From Roseospira goensis (lineage in GTDB: Bacteria; Pseudomonadota; Alphaproteobacteria; Rhodospirillales; Rhodospirillaceae), in contig NZ_JACIGI010000005.1 in assembly GCF_014197795.1 (NCBI RefSeq), forward strand, positions 147,419 to 211,418: a stretch of DNA of 64,000 bases, written 5' to 3'. Under the pieces are notes generated by a model. It was not told the origin of the DNA. It did no database searches and saw only the letters and a program-made list of their open reading frames with translations. Positions 49,994-59,627 of the stretch are shown one piece after another; within the stretch, counting starts at the first letter, position 1, and each line of letters starts with the position of its first letter. The translations under genes and the position numbers were made by a program.

Positions 49994-51016
49994 TCAGCGG
50001 ATCGGCGGGGCGTACTGGATGCCGCCGTTGGTCCACAGGGCGTTCAGGCCGCGTTCGATCTGCAGCGGGGTGTCCATGCCCACGTTGCGCTCGAACATCT
50101 CACCGTAGTTGCCGACCTGGGCGACGATCTTGGCGGCCCAGTCGCTGGACAGGCCGAGCTTCTCGCCCATGTCGCCCTCGGTGCCGACCAGACGCTTGAT
50201 GGAGGGGTTGTCGGACTCCATCATCTCGTCAAGGTTCTCGGAGGTGATGCCCAGCTCCTCCGCGTTGATCTGGGCGAACAGGGTCCACTTGACGATGTTG
50301 AACCACTGGTCGTCGCCCTGGCGCACCACCGGACCCAGCGGCTCCTTGGAGATCACCTCCGGCAGCACGACGGCGCTGTCCGGGTTGTCCAGCTTGGTGC
50401 GCAGGGCATAGAGCTGCGACTGGTCCGAGGTCAGCACGTCGCAGCGGCCGGAGGCGAAGCCCTGCACGGTCTGGTCGGAGGTGTCGAACACGACCGGGCT
50501 GTATTCCATGCCCTGGAAGCGGAAGTAGTCGGCCAGGTTCAGTTCGGTGGTGGTGCCGGACTGGATGCAGACCGAGGCGCCGTCCAGCTCGGTGGCGCTG
50601 GTCACACCAAGGTCCTTCTTCACCAGGAAGCCCTGGCCGTCGTAGTAGTTGGTGCCGGTGAAGTTGAGGCCCAGCGACGTGTCGCGGGTCAGGGTCCAGG
50701 TCGTGTTGCGCGACAACACGTCGATCTCGCCGGACTGCAGCGCCGTGAACCGCTCCTTGGCGGTCAGCGGCACGAACTTGACGGCATCGGCATCGCCCAG
50801 CACCGCGGCTGCGACGGCACGACAGACGTCGACGTCGATGCCGGTCCAGTTGCCCGAGTCGTCCGGGTTCGAGAAGCCGGGCAGGCCGGTGGACACGCCG
50901 CAGACCAGCTCGCCGCGCTCCGTCACGGCGTCCAGGGTCTCGTCGGCGAGGGCGGCGGTGGACGACAGCGCGAGGGTGGCCACACCGGTGGCCAAGGCGG
51001 CAGCAATACGCTTCAT
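49994..51016 (-). CDS. aapJ: Amino-acid ABC transporter substrate-binding protein (AapJ paralogue 1)
   Basis: This 340-residue binding protein has a signal peptide (MKRIAAALATGVATLALSST, cut at ALA). The fold matches its downstream paralogue: VTERGELVCGVSTGLPGFSN, WTGIDVDVCRAVAAAVLGDA, and the C-terminal YGEMFERNVGMDTPLQIERG. It is the first gene of the operon, preceded by GGAGAGGCTCCCC-type sequence and a long 569-base leader/intergenic region (51017-51585). The tandem copy probably arose by gene duplication. Confidence 0.93.
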   Translation of the reverse strand: MKRIAAALATGVATLALSSTAALADETLDAVTERGELVCGVSTGLPGFSNPDDSGNWTGIDVDVCRAVAAAVLGDADAVKFVPLTAKERFTALQSGEIDVLSRNTTWTLTRDTSLGLNFTGTNYYDGQGFLVKKDLGVTSATELDGASVCIQSGTTTELNLADYFRFQGMEYSPVVFDTSDQTVQGFASGRCDVLTSDQSQLYALRTKLDNPDSAVVLPEVISKEPLGPVVRQGDDQWFNIVKWTLFAQINAEELGITSENLDEMMESDNPSIKRLVGTEGDMGEKLGLSSDWAAKIVAQVGNYGEMFERNVGMDTPLQIERGLNALWTNGGIQYAPPIR

Positions 51017-51084
51017 GGGGAGCCTCTCCGTAGTCGGTGGCGGGAAGGGATCGCGGGATGTGCACGAAGCGGGCAGGGCACGTT

Positions 51085-51152
51085 GGGTCGGTCCCTCGGG
51101 TCTGCCCCTCGGGTCGGCCCCTCGGGTCGGTCCCTTAGGTCGGTCCCTGCGG
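51085..51152. repeat. 13-bp degenerate tandem repeat, about five copies
   Basis: The unit is CTCGGGTCGGTCC with small changes, upstream of aapJ-1. It lies in the 51017-51585 gap, where no gene is supported. Confidence 0.75.
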
Positions 51153-51437
51153 CGATGGCACGGCACGATCACCCCGCCCCGCCGCAGCAACAGACGTGCC
51201 ATGCAGTAGACGCGTACCTTAGCGAGCCTTCGGGGACGCGAAAAGCCATCTTTCACGACCCCTTGGCGGGTGCGGTGCACCATGACGCCCCGTCCGCCGG
51301 GGCCGGCGGACCGCGTCCGCCGCCGTCCCGGTTGCCCATGCGGAAGGCAGGCTGCCCGACCCGCGGGCAACACGGACCGACCGGGCGGCGGCGCCCGGCC
51401 GCGCCGCCCGCTGCGTCGGCGGGTCATGAACGGCCTT

Positions 51438-51479
51438 AAGGAAGTCTCGCGCCCACGCTCCTGCGTGGGCGCCATAGGG
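51438..51479. repeat. Solitary REP-like element identical to part of the 82-bp array
   Basis: The 42 bases here are the exact reverse complement of array positions 19052-19093, centred on the CCCACGC/GCGTGGG palindrome. It is a lone copy about 32 kb away, showing that the element moves or is copied as a unit. Confidence 0.9.
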
Positions 51480-51498
51480 ATGGACCGCACACGAAAAC

Positions 51499-51523
51499 GG
51501 CCTCCCCGCAGAGGGGGAGGCCG
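51499..51523 (-). terminator. Rho-independent terminator downstream of the ferritin-like gene
   Basis: A 10-bp stem (CGGCCTCCCC pairing with GGGGAGGCCG) is followed on the minus strand by TTTTCGTG, 63 bases past the stop of the 51586-52458 gene. Confidence 0.82.
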
Positions 51524-51585
51524 AACAGGGATCGCGGCCGTGTCGGCGGCCGCGCGGTCGCGCCGGAGTCGCGCCGGCCGGCGCC

Positions 51586-52458
51586 TCAGGCCGCGGCGCT
51601 GCCGGGGCTTCCGGGACGGGTGGGGCGGCCGTGATCGTTGGCGGCCCGGATCTCGTCGCCGAGCCGCCACAGCCGGAACCGCAGGTAGCGCCACAGGGCG
51701 CCCGAGAACAGCCGCCCCAGGCGGCCGTGCGGCGCCAGCCCGGCCGCCTTCAGCACCATGGCGCTGCCGCGCTCCACGTGGTTCAGGCGGTAGTGCTGGA
51801 AGGCCCGCGCGGCGTAGGCCCGGCTGCTGGCGGCCCGGTCATAGGGCCGGTCCGGCGTGTTGGCGCAGTGATAGGCGAACGCCAGTTCGTCGTCCTCGCT
51901 TTCCTGCATGCGCCCCAGGGCGACCAGGACCCGGCGCCGGCGCGAGATGGCCTCGCGGTCGAGGTAGCGTTTCAGGGTGGTGTAGAACAGCTTGAAGTGG
52001 CGGAACTCGTCGCCGGCGATGCGCCGGCAGATGTCGCGCAGAACCGGTTCGTCGGTGGCGTCACGCAACGCGGAATAAAAGCTGGAGGTGCCGGTCTCGA
52101 CGATGCAGCGCGCCACCATCTCGCCGCTGCGCGAGCCTCGGATGGAGGTCTCGACGTCGGTCGGGATCACATACCCGTCGACGAAGCGCGCGAAGGTGGC
52201 CTGGAAGTCGAAGGACGGATCGGCCATCTCGGCCCAGCGCCCCAGGGCGTCGCCGTGGCGCACCTCTTCCTCGGCCCAGGTTTCGGCCTTGGCACAGAAG
52301 ACGGGATCGTCGCGGAAGACGTTGCACAGATACTTGGAGTAATGGCCGCTGTTGCGTTCGGTCAGGGCGGCGGCCTTGATGATCCGGAGCAGTTCGGGGT
52401 CCACGCGCGCCGCGTCGAACGACTCCCATGGGATGTCATCCAGGGTCCAGTGCGACAT
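51586..52458 (-). CDS. Ferritin-like diiron-domain protein
   Basis: This 290-residue, mostly helical protein has two E/D-x-x-R-H motifs spaced as in ferritin-like diiron proteins: AEEEVRHGDALGRWAEM near residue 67 and IAGDEFRHFKLFYTTL near residue 150. Further Glu residues stand in ETGTSSFYSAL and ERNSGHYSKYL. It could be a diiron oxygenase, an acyl-ACP-desaturase-like enzyme or an iron-handling protein; none can be named from sequence. The start at 52458 follows AAGGGGAGG. It appears monocistronic with its own terminator. Confidence 0.75.
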   Translation of the reverse strand: MSHWTLDDIPWESFDAARVDPELLRIIKAAALTERNSGHYSKYLCNVFRDDPVFCAKAETWAEEEVRHGDALGRWAEMADPSFDFQATFARFVDGYVIPTDVETSIRGSRSGEMVARCIVETGTSSFYSALRDATDEPVLRDICRRIAGDEFRHFKLFYTTLKRYLDREAISRRRRVLVALGRMQESEDDELAFAYHCANTPDRPYDRAASSRAYAARAFQHYRLNHVERGSAMVLKAAGLAPHGRLGRLFSGALWRYLRFRLWRLGDEIRAANDHGRPTRPGSPGSAAA

Positions 52459-52648
52459 GATCCTCCCCTTGCGGGCCAGACGAAGAAGACGCGGGTGAGA
52501 AGACGCGGGTGAAAGGCCCCGCGCGCCGGGTGGGGCATGGCCCACCCGGCGGACGCGACGGTCCGAGCCCGATATAGGAGGGCCGGGCGCCCCCGGCAAA
52601 GGGTCGGTCGGCAAGAAATTCTGGTTTCGGTGGTCGGTGCGGCGGTGG

Positions 52649-53548
52649 CTAGGCGTCGGGAAAGCCGGCGCGGGCGCGCACCGCGGCCGGATCGGCGCCG
52701 GCCGCGCGCAGGGACCGCAGGCTGCGGGCGTCGTCCCGCTTGGCCAGCCGACGGCCGGTCTCGTCGGTCAACAGACCGTGGTGGTGCCACTGCGGCACCG
52801 GCAGGTCGAGCAGGGCCTGGAGCAGCCGGTGCACATGGGTGGCCGGGAACAGGTCCTCGCCGCGCGTCACCAGGGTGATCTCCTGGGCGGCGTCGTCCAG
52901 CGTCACCGCCAGGTGATAGCTGGTGGGCACGTCCTTGCGCGCCAGAACGACGTCGCCGAACAGCTCCGGCCGCGCCTGCTGCCAGCCGGCGGCGGCGTCG
53001 TACCAGGGCAGGGGGCCGCCCAGGCGCGCCCGCGCCGCCGCCATGTCCAGGCGCAGGGCGTGCGGATCGCCGGCGGCCAGCCGGTCGGCCCGCGCCGCCG
53101 GGTCCAGGGCGCGGCAGGTGCCGGGGTAGAGCGGGCCGTCCGGTCCGTGCGGCGCCGACGGGCTGGCGGCGATCTCGGCCTGAATCTCCTTACGGGTGCA
53201 GAAGCAGGGGTACAGCAGTCCCGCGGCCGCCAGCCGGTCGAGCGCGGCGCGGTGCTCGGCCAGGTGGGCCGTCTGGCGCCGCACCGGCCCCTCCCAGCGC
53301 AGGCCCAGCCACGCCAGATCCTCCAGGATCGCGGTTTCGTATGCCGGCCGGCAGCGGCCGGTGTCGATGTCCTCGATGCGCAGCAGGAACCGCCCCCCGC
53401 GCTCGCTCGCGCAGGCCGCCGCGAACAGGGCCGCGTGGGCGTGCCCGAGGTGCAGCAGGCCGGTCGGGCTCGGCGCAAAGCGGGTCACCGCCGGCCGAGT
53501 CCCGGCCGGGGCGCCGCCCGACGAGGTCGGGTCGTGGGAAACCGTCAT
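52649..53548 (-). CDS. gluQ: Glutamyl-Q tRNA(Asp) synthetase
   Basis: This 299-residue truncated GluRS paralogue lacks the anticodon-binding domain, the mark of GluQRS, which charges glutamate onto queuosine in tRNA-Asp. The HIGH-equivalent is FAPSPTGLLHLGHAHAALFA. A zinc site is built from CFC (YPCFCTRKE) and a later YPGTCR. The KMSKS-equivalent is RRLAKRDD. The ATG at 53548 gives the normal length. Confidence 0.92.
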   Translation of the reverse strand: MTVSHDPTSSGGAPAGTRPAVTRFAPSPTGLLHLGHAHAALFAAACASERGGRFLLRIEDIDTGRCRPAYETAILEDLAWLGLRWEGPVRRQTAHLAEHRAALDRLAAAGLLYPCFCTRKEIQAEIAASPSAPHGPDGPLYPGTCRALDPAARADRLAAGDPHALRLDMAAARARLGGPLPWYDAAAGWQQARPELFGDVVLARKDVPTSYHLAVTLDDAAQEITLVTRGEDLFPATHVHRLLQALLDLPVPQWHHHGLLTDETGRRLAKRDDARSLRSLRAAGADPAAVRARAGFPDA

Positions 53549-53717
53549 GAATCCGTGATAGTCTTTTTGTCGAACCGAGCGTACAAGATACCATATGTAG
53601 TCCGGGTCGTCGCCATCGCCGGCGATCCGCCCCCGCTCCGGGGCTTTCCTCGACGCGCGGCGGGGGTCAACCTTGACAGGCCGGCCGCGGCCCTGGAAAC
53701 AGGAGCGGCACGCCATC

Positions 53718-54302
53718 ATGTCCGGGGGACTGAGTGACGTGGATGCGGTACCGCATAATGCGCCGGCGCTGGTCCTGAACGCGGACTATCGACCGCTGAG
53801 CTATTTCCCGCTCTCCCTCGTGCCCTGGCAGGAGGCCGTCAAGGCGGTGTTCCTCGACCGGGTCAACGTGGTCTGCGAGTACGACCGCGTCATCCGCTCG
53901 CCCAGCCTGGAGGTGCGCCTGCCCAGCGTGATCTCGCTGAAGCAGTTCGTGCACACGGCTCGGACCCCGGCCTTCACCCGCTTCAATGTGTTCCTGCGCG
54001 ACCGGTTCACCTGCCAGTACTGCGGCCGGCGCTTCCCCACGCACGAACTGACGTTCGACCATGTGGTGCCGCGCTCCTGGGGCGGGCGGACCACCTGGAG
54101 CAACGTCGTGACCGCGTGCAGCGCCTGCAACCTGCGCAAGGGCAACCGCACGCCGCGGGCCGCGTCCATGCCGCTCAGGCAGCCGCCGAAGCCGCCGTCG
54201 CACCATATATTGCAGGAGATCGGGCGGGCTTTCCCGCCCAATTACTTGCATGAGAGTTGGCGCGACTACCTGTACTGGGATTCCGAGCTGGATCCCTGGT
54301 AG
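53718..54302 (+). CDS. HNH endonuclease family protein
   Basis: This 194-residue protein has a conserved N-terminal part (ALVLNADYRPLSYFPLSLVP, then EAVKAVFLDRVNVV) and an HNH domain: CQYCG zinc knuckle, TFDHVVPRSWGG with the catalytic His, then SNVVTACSACNLRKGNRTP. This single-domain form is common and near-universal in Alphaproteobacteria; its function is unclear, perhaps DNA repair. The ATG at 53718 is preferred; one 15 codons upstream is in frame. It is followed by the PfkB kinase 15 bases on. Confidence 0.9.
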   Translation: MSGGLSDVDAVPHNAPALVLNADYRPLSYFPLSLVPWQEAVKAVFLDRVNVVCEYDRVIRSPSLEVRLPSVISLKQFVHTARTPAFTRFNVFLRDRFTCQYCGRRFPTHELTFDHVVPRSWGGRTTWSNVVTACSACNLRKGNRTPRAASMPLRQPPKPPSHHILQEIGRAFPPNYLHESWRDYLYWDSELDPW

Positions 54303-54317
54303 GTCCGGTCGGTCGGC

Positions 54318-55235
54318 ATGGCGCGCGTCCTGGTCATCGGCAACGTCAACGCCGACGAGGTGGTGCACCTGGATGCGCCGCCCACGCCGGGCGCGCATCT
54401 GTCCGGGCGGCCCGCCGGCCTGCGGCTGGGCGGCGGCGGGGCCAACGCGGCGGTCGCCCTCGCCCAGGCCGGGCACACGGTGGCGCTGTGGGCGGCGGTC
54501 GGCGACGACGAGGCCGGACGGATGGTGCTGGCGGCGTGCCGGGCGCACGGCCTGGACGTCGCGGGGGTCCGGGTGCGGGCGGGCGCGACCACCAACCGGC
54601 CGCTGGTCCTGGTCGATCCGGCCGGCGAACGCACCCTGATCGCGCGCCGCACCCTGGGGCCCGACGTCCTGCCGTGCCCGGCCACCGCCGATGCCGGGCG
54701 GTGGGACGGCGTGCTGGTCAAGGCGCCGACCCCGGCGCTGGCGGCCTTCCTGGCCGCGCAGACGGCGCGCGGCCCGGTGGTGGCGCTGGATCCGCCGGCC
54801 GGCGATGCCCCGTGTCCGGCCACCCTGTGGGTCACGTCCGAGCGCGAGGCCGGCGCCCTGGCCGGCCCCGGCGATCCCTGGGCCGTGGTGCGCGACCGGG
54901 GCGGGCCGGCGCTGCGTTGGCTGGTCGTCACCCGCGGCGCCGCCGGGGCCGAGGCCCTGGGGCCGCACGGGGCCCGCGTGGCCGTGCCCGCCGTCCCGGT
55001 GGCGCGGATCGTGGACGCCACCGGGGCGGGGGACGTGTTCGCCGCCGGCCTGGTGCACGGCCTGTTGGCGGGGGGCGCCGATATCGCCGCCGTCCTGTCC
55101 GGCGCCGCCGCCTGGGCCGCCCGTGCGGTGCAGGCGGAGGGCTCGGTGCCGCCGCCGGTCGTCTCCTCGAACGGGGTGCCGGGGGCCGACTCCCCTCCGG
55201 CGCGTGGGGGCACTTGGGGGGCGGGCCACGCTTGA
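54318..55235 (+). CDS. PfkB-family carbohydrate kinase
   Basis: This 305-residue ribokinase-fold protein has the N-terminal signature LRLGGGGANAAVALAQAGH and the C-terminal catalytic motif DATGAGDVFAAGLVHGLL with the base Asp. Candidate substrates include ribose, fructose-type sugars and nucleosides; nothing points to one. The last 30 residues are low-complexity. It is probably co-transcribed with the HNH gene. Confidence 0.88.
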   Translation: MARVLVIGNVNADEVVHLDAPPTPGAHLSGRPAGLRLGGGGANAAVALAQAGHTVALWAAVGDDEAGRMVLAACRAHGLDVAGVRVRAGATTNRPLVLVDPAGERTLIARRTLGPDVLPCPATADAGRWDGVLVKAPTPALAAFLAAQTARGPVVALDPPAGDAPCPATLWVTSEREAGALAGPGDPWAVVRDRGGPALRWLVVTRGAAGAEALGPHGARVAVPAVPVARIVDATGAGDVFAAGLVHGLLAGGADIAAVLSGAAAWAARAVQAEGSVPPPVVSSNGVPGADSPPARGGTWGAGHA

Positions 55236-55614
55236 TCCTTGCGATGCCCCGGGGGATGGGGGATCATGACGTGCGTGCGACTCCGATCCGCGCGACATTC
55301 CATTGCGTGATACAGGCAAGGGTTCAGGCGTCGGGGGCAGGCAACGGGCCGAGCGACGGTGGGGCGACGTGGGGGCGACGCCAGCGGGGGAGAGGGCCGG
55401 GCAAGCAGCAGGCCCTGCTGAATATTTCCGCAGGACATGAATGACGGCTAGCAGGCCCGCCTTGGTCTGGTAACCGCCAAGGAAGATATTCGTGTTTGTT
55501 TCCTGAGATAAAGAATGCAGCGTAACAGAAACGGATGACACCGGATTGCGCCGGTGCGCGGTTGACTCGGGTCCGGACGCTGATTACCCTTTGCCCTCAG
55601 CCGTGACCGCTACC

Positions 55615-55624
55615 GTAATATTAC
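55615..55624 (+). promoter_or_regulatory. Palindrome in the leader of the betaine transporter operon
   Basis: The exact palindrome GTAATATTAC lies 18 bases before the proV start in the 407-base gap 55236-55642. The same gap holds a weak promoter-like pair (TTGGTC and GATATT spaced 17 bases, near 55456-55490) and a TTGACT near 55562. Osmotic control is expected from the genes; no regulator can be named. Confidence 0.3.
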
Positions 55625-55642
55625 CGACAAGGAACGCAGCAC

Positions 55643-56848
55643 TTGAGCGACACGGAGAAGCTTGTCGTCCGCAGCCTGTTCAAGGTGTTCGGCGACAACC
55701 CCGAGGAGGCCATCCGGCTGCATCGGGACGGTCTCAGCAAGGACGAGATCTTCGAGAAAACCGGCATGACCCTCGGCGTCACCGATGCCTCGTTCTCGGT
55801 GCACGAGGGCGAAATTTTCGTGGTCATGGGCCTGTCGGGGTCCGGCAAGTCCACGCTGGTGCGCATGCTGAACCGACTCATCACGCCGACCGCCGGGGAG
55901 ATCCTGGTGGACGGCACCGACATTGCGAAGATGTCCGACAAGGAACTGATCGAGTTCCGGCGCAAGCACATCAGCATGGTGTTCCAGTCGTTCGCCCTGA
56001 TGCCGCATCTGACTGTGCTTCAGAACACGGCGTTCGGATTGGAGCTGTCGGGCGTGGACCGGGCCGAGCGCGAACGGCGGGCCATGGACGCGCTGCGCCA
56101 GGTGGGGCTGGCGCCGAACGCGAGCAGCTATCCCAACGAACTGTCGGGCGGTATGCAGCAGCGCGTCGGCCTGGCCCGGGCGTTGGCCAACGACCCGTCG
56201 ATCATGCTGATGGACGAGGCCTTCAGCGCCCTCGACCCGCTGATCCGCAGCGAGATGCAGGATGAGCTGGTGGCGCTTCAGGAGGAGCAGAAGCGCACCA
56301 TCGTCTTCATCTCGCACGACCTGGACGAGGCCATGCGCATCGGCGACCGCATCGCCATCATGGAAGGCGGGCGCGTGGTGCAGGTGGGCACCCCGGACGA
56401 GATCCTGAACAACCCGGCCGACGACTATGTCAAGTCGTTCTTCCGCGGCGTGAACGTCTCCAACGTGCTGTCCGCCGGCGACGTCGCGGTCAAGCAGCAG
56501 GTCACCGTCCTCGAGCGCGACGGCACCGTGCGCGGCGCCCTGCAACGCATCGGCAAGGCGGATCGCGACTTCGCCTATGTGGTGGACAGGCGCCAGCACT
56601 TCCACGGCGTGGTTTCGGCGGCGTCGCTGGAGGCCGAGTCGAAGCGCGAGCGCCCCGAGTTGCAGCACGCCTTCCTGCCCGACATCACGCCCGTCAAGGC
56701 GGATACCAGCATCGGCGAGATCATCGGCCTGGTCGCCCAGGCCCCCTGCGGCCTGCCGGTTGTCGACGACCAGGGTCGCTACATCGGTGTGGTTTCCCGC
56801 GCCCTGCTGCTGGAAGCCCTGAACAGGGAGGGCGCCGAAAATGGCTGA
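55643..56848 (+). CDS. proV: Glycine betaine/proline ABC transporter ATP-binding protein
   Basis: This 401-residue ATPase has Walker [11 protein letters not shown]-loop [14 protein letters not shown], signature [15 protein letters not shown] and Walker [17 protein letters not shown]-terminal pair of CBS domains (about residues 280-395) senses ionic strength in related OpuA/ProV proteins. The N-terminal region with [20 protein letters not shown] is typical of ProV. Translation most likely starts at TTG (55643) after AAGGAAC; there is no in-frame ATG nearby with conserved sequence. It heads proVWXXX. Confidence 0.94.
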   Translation: MSDTEKLVVRSLFKVFGDNPEEAIRLHRDGLSKDEIFEKTGMTLGVTDASFSVHEGEIFVVMGLSGSGKSTLVRMLNRLITPTAGEILVDGTDIAKMSDKELIEFRRKHISMVFQSFALMPHLTVLQNTAFGLELSGVDRAERERRAMDALRQVGLAPNASSYPNELSGGMQQRVGLARALANDPSIMLMDEAFSALDPLIRSEMQDELVALQEEQKRTIVFISHDLDEAMRIGDRIAIMEGGRVVQVGTPDEILNNPADDYVKSFFRGVNVSNVLSAGDVAVKQQVTVLERDGTVRGALQRIGKADRDFAYVVDRRQHFHGVVSAASLEAESKRERPELQHAFLPDITPVKADTSIGEIIGLVAQAPCGLPVVDDQGRYIGVVSRALLLEALNREGAENG

Positions 56849-58028
56849 CGACACGCAAGGTACGACCGACAGTACGACGCCCGGCGCGACCGACTCCACG
56901 GGCTCCAACCCCTGGGCAACCGGCGGCGGTGGGGACTCCGCCGCTCCCGCCAGCGAGTCTCCCGCCAGCAATCCCTGGGGCTCGTCCGGCGGCGGCGACG
57001 CGCGCACCGGCGGCGAGGCCCCGGCCGGGTCCGACTGGCTGAGTCAGGCCCCCGCCGCCAAGGAAGAGTCCTTCGACATCCTGCATCCCTTCGAGGAGGC
57101 CCTGATTCCGCTGGAATTCTGGGTCGAGCAGTTCCTGGACTGGCTGGTGACTAACTTCCGGCCCGTGTTCCAGGCCATCCGCTGGCCGGTGGACGGAGTG
57201 CTGAGCACCATCGAGGTGGCGCTGTTGGGCGTGCCGGCCATCATCATGGTGGTGCTGATCGGCCTGCTGGCCTGGCAGGCGGCGGGTTGGCGCCTCGGCA
57301 TCGGCGCGATCGTCTCGCTCGTCTTCGTCGGCCTCATCGGGGCCTGGAACGAGACCATGGTGACGCTGGCGCTGGTCATCACCTCGGTCTTCTTCTGCAT
57401 CCTGCTCGGCCTCCCGACAGGGATCTGGCTGGCGCGCAGCGACCGCGCGGCCCAGGTGGTGCGGCCGATCCTGGACGCCATGCAGACCACGCCGGCCTTC
57501 GTCTATCTGGTGCCCATCGTCATGCTGTTCGGCATCGGCAACGTGCCGGGGGTGGTGGTGACCATCATCTTCGCGCTGCCGCCGGTCATCCGCCTGACCA
57601 ACCTGGGTATCCGTCAGGTGCCCGGCGACCTGATCGAGGCGGCGCGCAGCTTCGGCGCCTCCGGCCGCCAGCTTCTGTTCAAGGTCCAGCTTCCGCTGGC
57701 GATGCCGACCATCATGGCCGGCGTCAACCAGACCCTGATGCTGGCGCTGTCGATGGTGGTGATCGCCTCCATGATCGCGGTCGGCGGCCTGGGCCAGATG
57801 GTGCTGCGCGGCATCGGGCGCCTGGACATGGGGCTGGCCACGGTAGGCGGCATCGGCATCGTGCTGCTGGCCATCATCATCGACCGCATGACCCAGGCCC
57901 TCGGCGTGTCCAAGCGCGACCGCGGCAACGTGGCCTGGTTCGAGACCGGGCCGGTGGGTCTGGTGCGCCGCCTCGTCGTGCGGCCCCCGGACGCGCCGGC
58001 CGGCGGCGCCCGGGAAGAGAGCGCCTGA
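56841..58028 (+). CDS. proW: Glycine betaine/proline ABC transporter permease
   Basis: This 395-residue permease has about 70 N-terminal Gly/Ser/Asp/Ala-rich residues (cytoplasmic, as in E. coli ProW, here repeating NPWATGG and NPWGSSGG). Several helices follow, and the EAA loop [20 protein letters not shown]. Its ATG overlaps the end of proV by 8 bases. Length is normal. Confidence 0.94.
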   Translation: MADDTQGTTDSTTPGATDSTGSNPWATGGGGDSAAPASESPASNPWGSSGGGDARTGGEAPAGSDWLSQAPAAKEESFDILHPFEEALIPLEFWVEQFLDWLVTNFRPVFQAIRWPVDGVLSTIEVALLGVPAIIMVVLIGLLAWQAAGWRLGIGAIVSLVFVGLIGAWNETMVTLALVITSVFFCILLGLPTGIWLARSDRAAQVVRPILDAMQTTPAFVYLVPIVMLFGIGNVPGVVVTIIFALPPVIRLTNLGIRQVPGDLIEAARSFGASGRQLLFKVQLPLAMPTIMAGVNQTLMLALSMVVIASMIAVGGLGQMVLRGIGRLDMGLATVGGIGIVLLAIIIDRMTQALGVSKRDRGNVAWFETGPVGLVRRLVVRPPDAPAGGAREESA

Positions 58029-58178
58029 CGTCGGGTGACGCTGCGGCGGCATGAGGGCGCGGTCGGGGGTGGACACCGGCCGCGCCCGGCCTCATCTGCC
58101 GTAGCGTGGAGACCGACCCGACTCCCCCAACGCGAACCCAAGATCGCGGACCAAGTCACACACACAGGAGAGCACGGC

Positions 58179-59204
58179 ATGACCCATGTGACCACACCGA
58201 AGACCCTGCGCGGCGTGACGGCGGCCCTCGGCCTGTCCACCGCCCTGCTGGCGGGGCCGGCCCTGGCCGACAATCACATGCCGGGCGACGGCGTCACCGT
58301 CATTCCGCTGAAGTCCTCGATCGCCGAAGAGACCTTCCAGACCATGCTGGTCATGAAGGCGCTGGAGGAACTCGGCTACGAGGTCGAGGACATCAAGGAG
58401 CTGGAGTACGCGGCCGGCCACGTCGCGATCGCCAACGGCGACGGCACCTTCATGGCCGACCATTGGGATCCGCTGCACATCGACTTCTTCCAGGAGGCCG
58501 GCGGCGCGGAGAAGATCTACCGCGAGGGCGTGTACTCGCCGGGCGCCCTGCAGGGCTACCTGATCGACAAGAAGACCGCCGAGGAATACGGCATCACCAA
58601 TCTCGGCCAGTTCCAGGATCCGGAGATCGCCAAGCTGTTCGACACCAACGGCGACGGCACCGCCGACCTGTCGGGCTGCACTCCCGGGTGGGGCTGCGAA
58701 AAGGTGATCGAGCACCACATGACGGCCTATGAGCTGCGCGACACCGTGACCCACAACCAGGGCTCGTACTCGGCCATCATCGCCGACACTATCACGCGCT
58801 ACGAGAACGGCGACCCGATCTTCTATTACACCTGGACCCCGTACTGGGTCTCCGGCGTGCTGGTTCCGGGCGAGGACGTGGTGTGGCTGAACGTGCCGTT
58901 CTCCTCGCTGCCGGGCGCCCGCGAGGACGTCGACACGTCGCTGCCGGACGGCTCCAACTACGGCTTCCAGGCCAACGATCAGCGCATCATCGCCAACCGA
59001 GAGTTCGCCGAGGCCAACCCGGCCGCAGCCAAGCTGTTCTCCATCATGACCCTGTCGAGCAACGACATCAGCGCGCAGAACCTGAAGATGCGCGAGGGCG
59101 AGGACAGCGAAGCCGACATCGAGCGCCACACCGAGGCCTGGATCGCCGGCCACCAGGACACCTGGAACGCCTGGCTTGAAGAGGCCCGCGCCGCGGCGGA
59201 ATAG
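58179..59204 (+). CDS. proX: Glycine betaine/proline-binding protein ProX, copy 1
   Basis: This 341-residue periplasmic protein has a signal peptide ending at ALA (GVTAALGLSTALLAGPALAD). The Trp cage that holds the quaternary ammonium is present: ADHWDPL, CTPGWGCE and [22 protein letters not shown] loop is also seen in E. coli ProX. The start at 58179 follows CAGGAG. It is 150 bases after proW. Confidence 0.94.
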   Translation: MTHVTTPKTLRGVTAALGLSTALLAGPALADNHMPGDGVTVIPLKSSIAEETFQTMLVMKALEELGYEVEDIKELEYAAGHVAIANGDGTFMADHWDPLHIDFFQEAGGAEKIYREGVYSPGALQGYLIDKKTAEEYGITNLGQFQDPEIAKLFDTNGDGTADLSGCTPGWGCEKVIEHHMTAYELRDTVTHNQGSYSAIIADTITRYENGDPIFYYTWTPYWVSGVLVPGEDVVWLNVPFSSLPGAREDVDTSLPDGSNYGFQANDQRIIANREFAEANPAAAKLFSIMTLSSNDISAQNLKMREGEDSEADIERHTEAWIAGHQDTWNAWLEEARAAAE

Positions 59205-59365
59205 GACCCCGTCGGTCCAGCCGGGTCCGTCCACCCCCGCGCAGGGCGGGGGCGGACGGGCGGTCGGCGTCGATCGCCTCGTCGGGTGTCGCGGGCGGCG
59301 GCCATGGGGATCATGGCTGTCGCCGGCGGCACCGGCGGGGTTTTCGTGCGTCCGGTCGCCCGCGT

Positions 59366-59402
59366 GTCACCCGGGTCGTCCGGGTCACCCGGGTCGTCCG
59401 GG
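59366..59402. repeat. 18-bp direct repeat, two copies
   Basis: GTCACCCGGGTCGTCCGG is repeated twice head to tail in the 423-base gap between proX copies 1 and 2 (59205-59627). That gap contains no gene; its second half is occupied by two hairpins. Confidence 0.8.
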
Positions 59403-59466
59403 CCGCCGCCGGCGCGGTGGCCCGGTCCTGGCGGCCTCCGGGCACGCTTTTGCGGCCGATTGTACG

Positions 59467-59522
59467 GCCGATTGCGACAAACCCGACCCGTGACGTGATT
59501 TCGGTGTGTCGCAATAGTCGGC
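59467..59522 (-). repeat. Covarying hairpin element, copy C
   Basis: A 56-base hairpin. The outer stem GCCGA/TCGGC and inner stem TTGCGACA/TGTCGCAA are separated by a 3-base bulge on one side. On the minus strand it aligns without gaps to copy A (61861-61916), about 45 of 56 positions equal, with the loop and stem tips varying most. Confidence 0.8.
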
Positions 59523-59540
59523 TGTGACCCACAACATTTG

Positions 59541-59600
59541 GCGCGGAGTCACGCGATCAAACCGAAGCACGTCGTGGTTCGGTTTGACCGCGATCCGCGC
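59541..59600 (+). repeat. Covarying hairpin element, copy D, just upstream of proX copy 2
   Basis: A nested hairpin: outer arm GCGCGGA/TCCGCGC, middle CGCG/CGCG, inner arm TCAAACCGAA/TTCGGTTTGA (perfect 10 bp) with an 11-base loop. It ends 27 bases before the proX copy-2 ATG, so it would sit at the ribosome-binding end of that mRNA. Its inner arm shares CAAACCGAA with copy A. Confidence 0.75.
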
Positions 59601-59627
59601 TCAGAAATCAACAAGAAAGGAAACCCC

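Noticed and set aside
55236-55642. Riboswitch in the betaine operon leader
   Set aside because: No known riboswitch core was recognisable and no long paired structure covers the TTG start; only a 10-base palindrome is supported.
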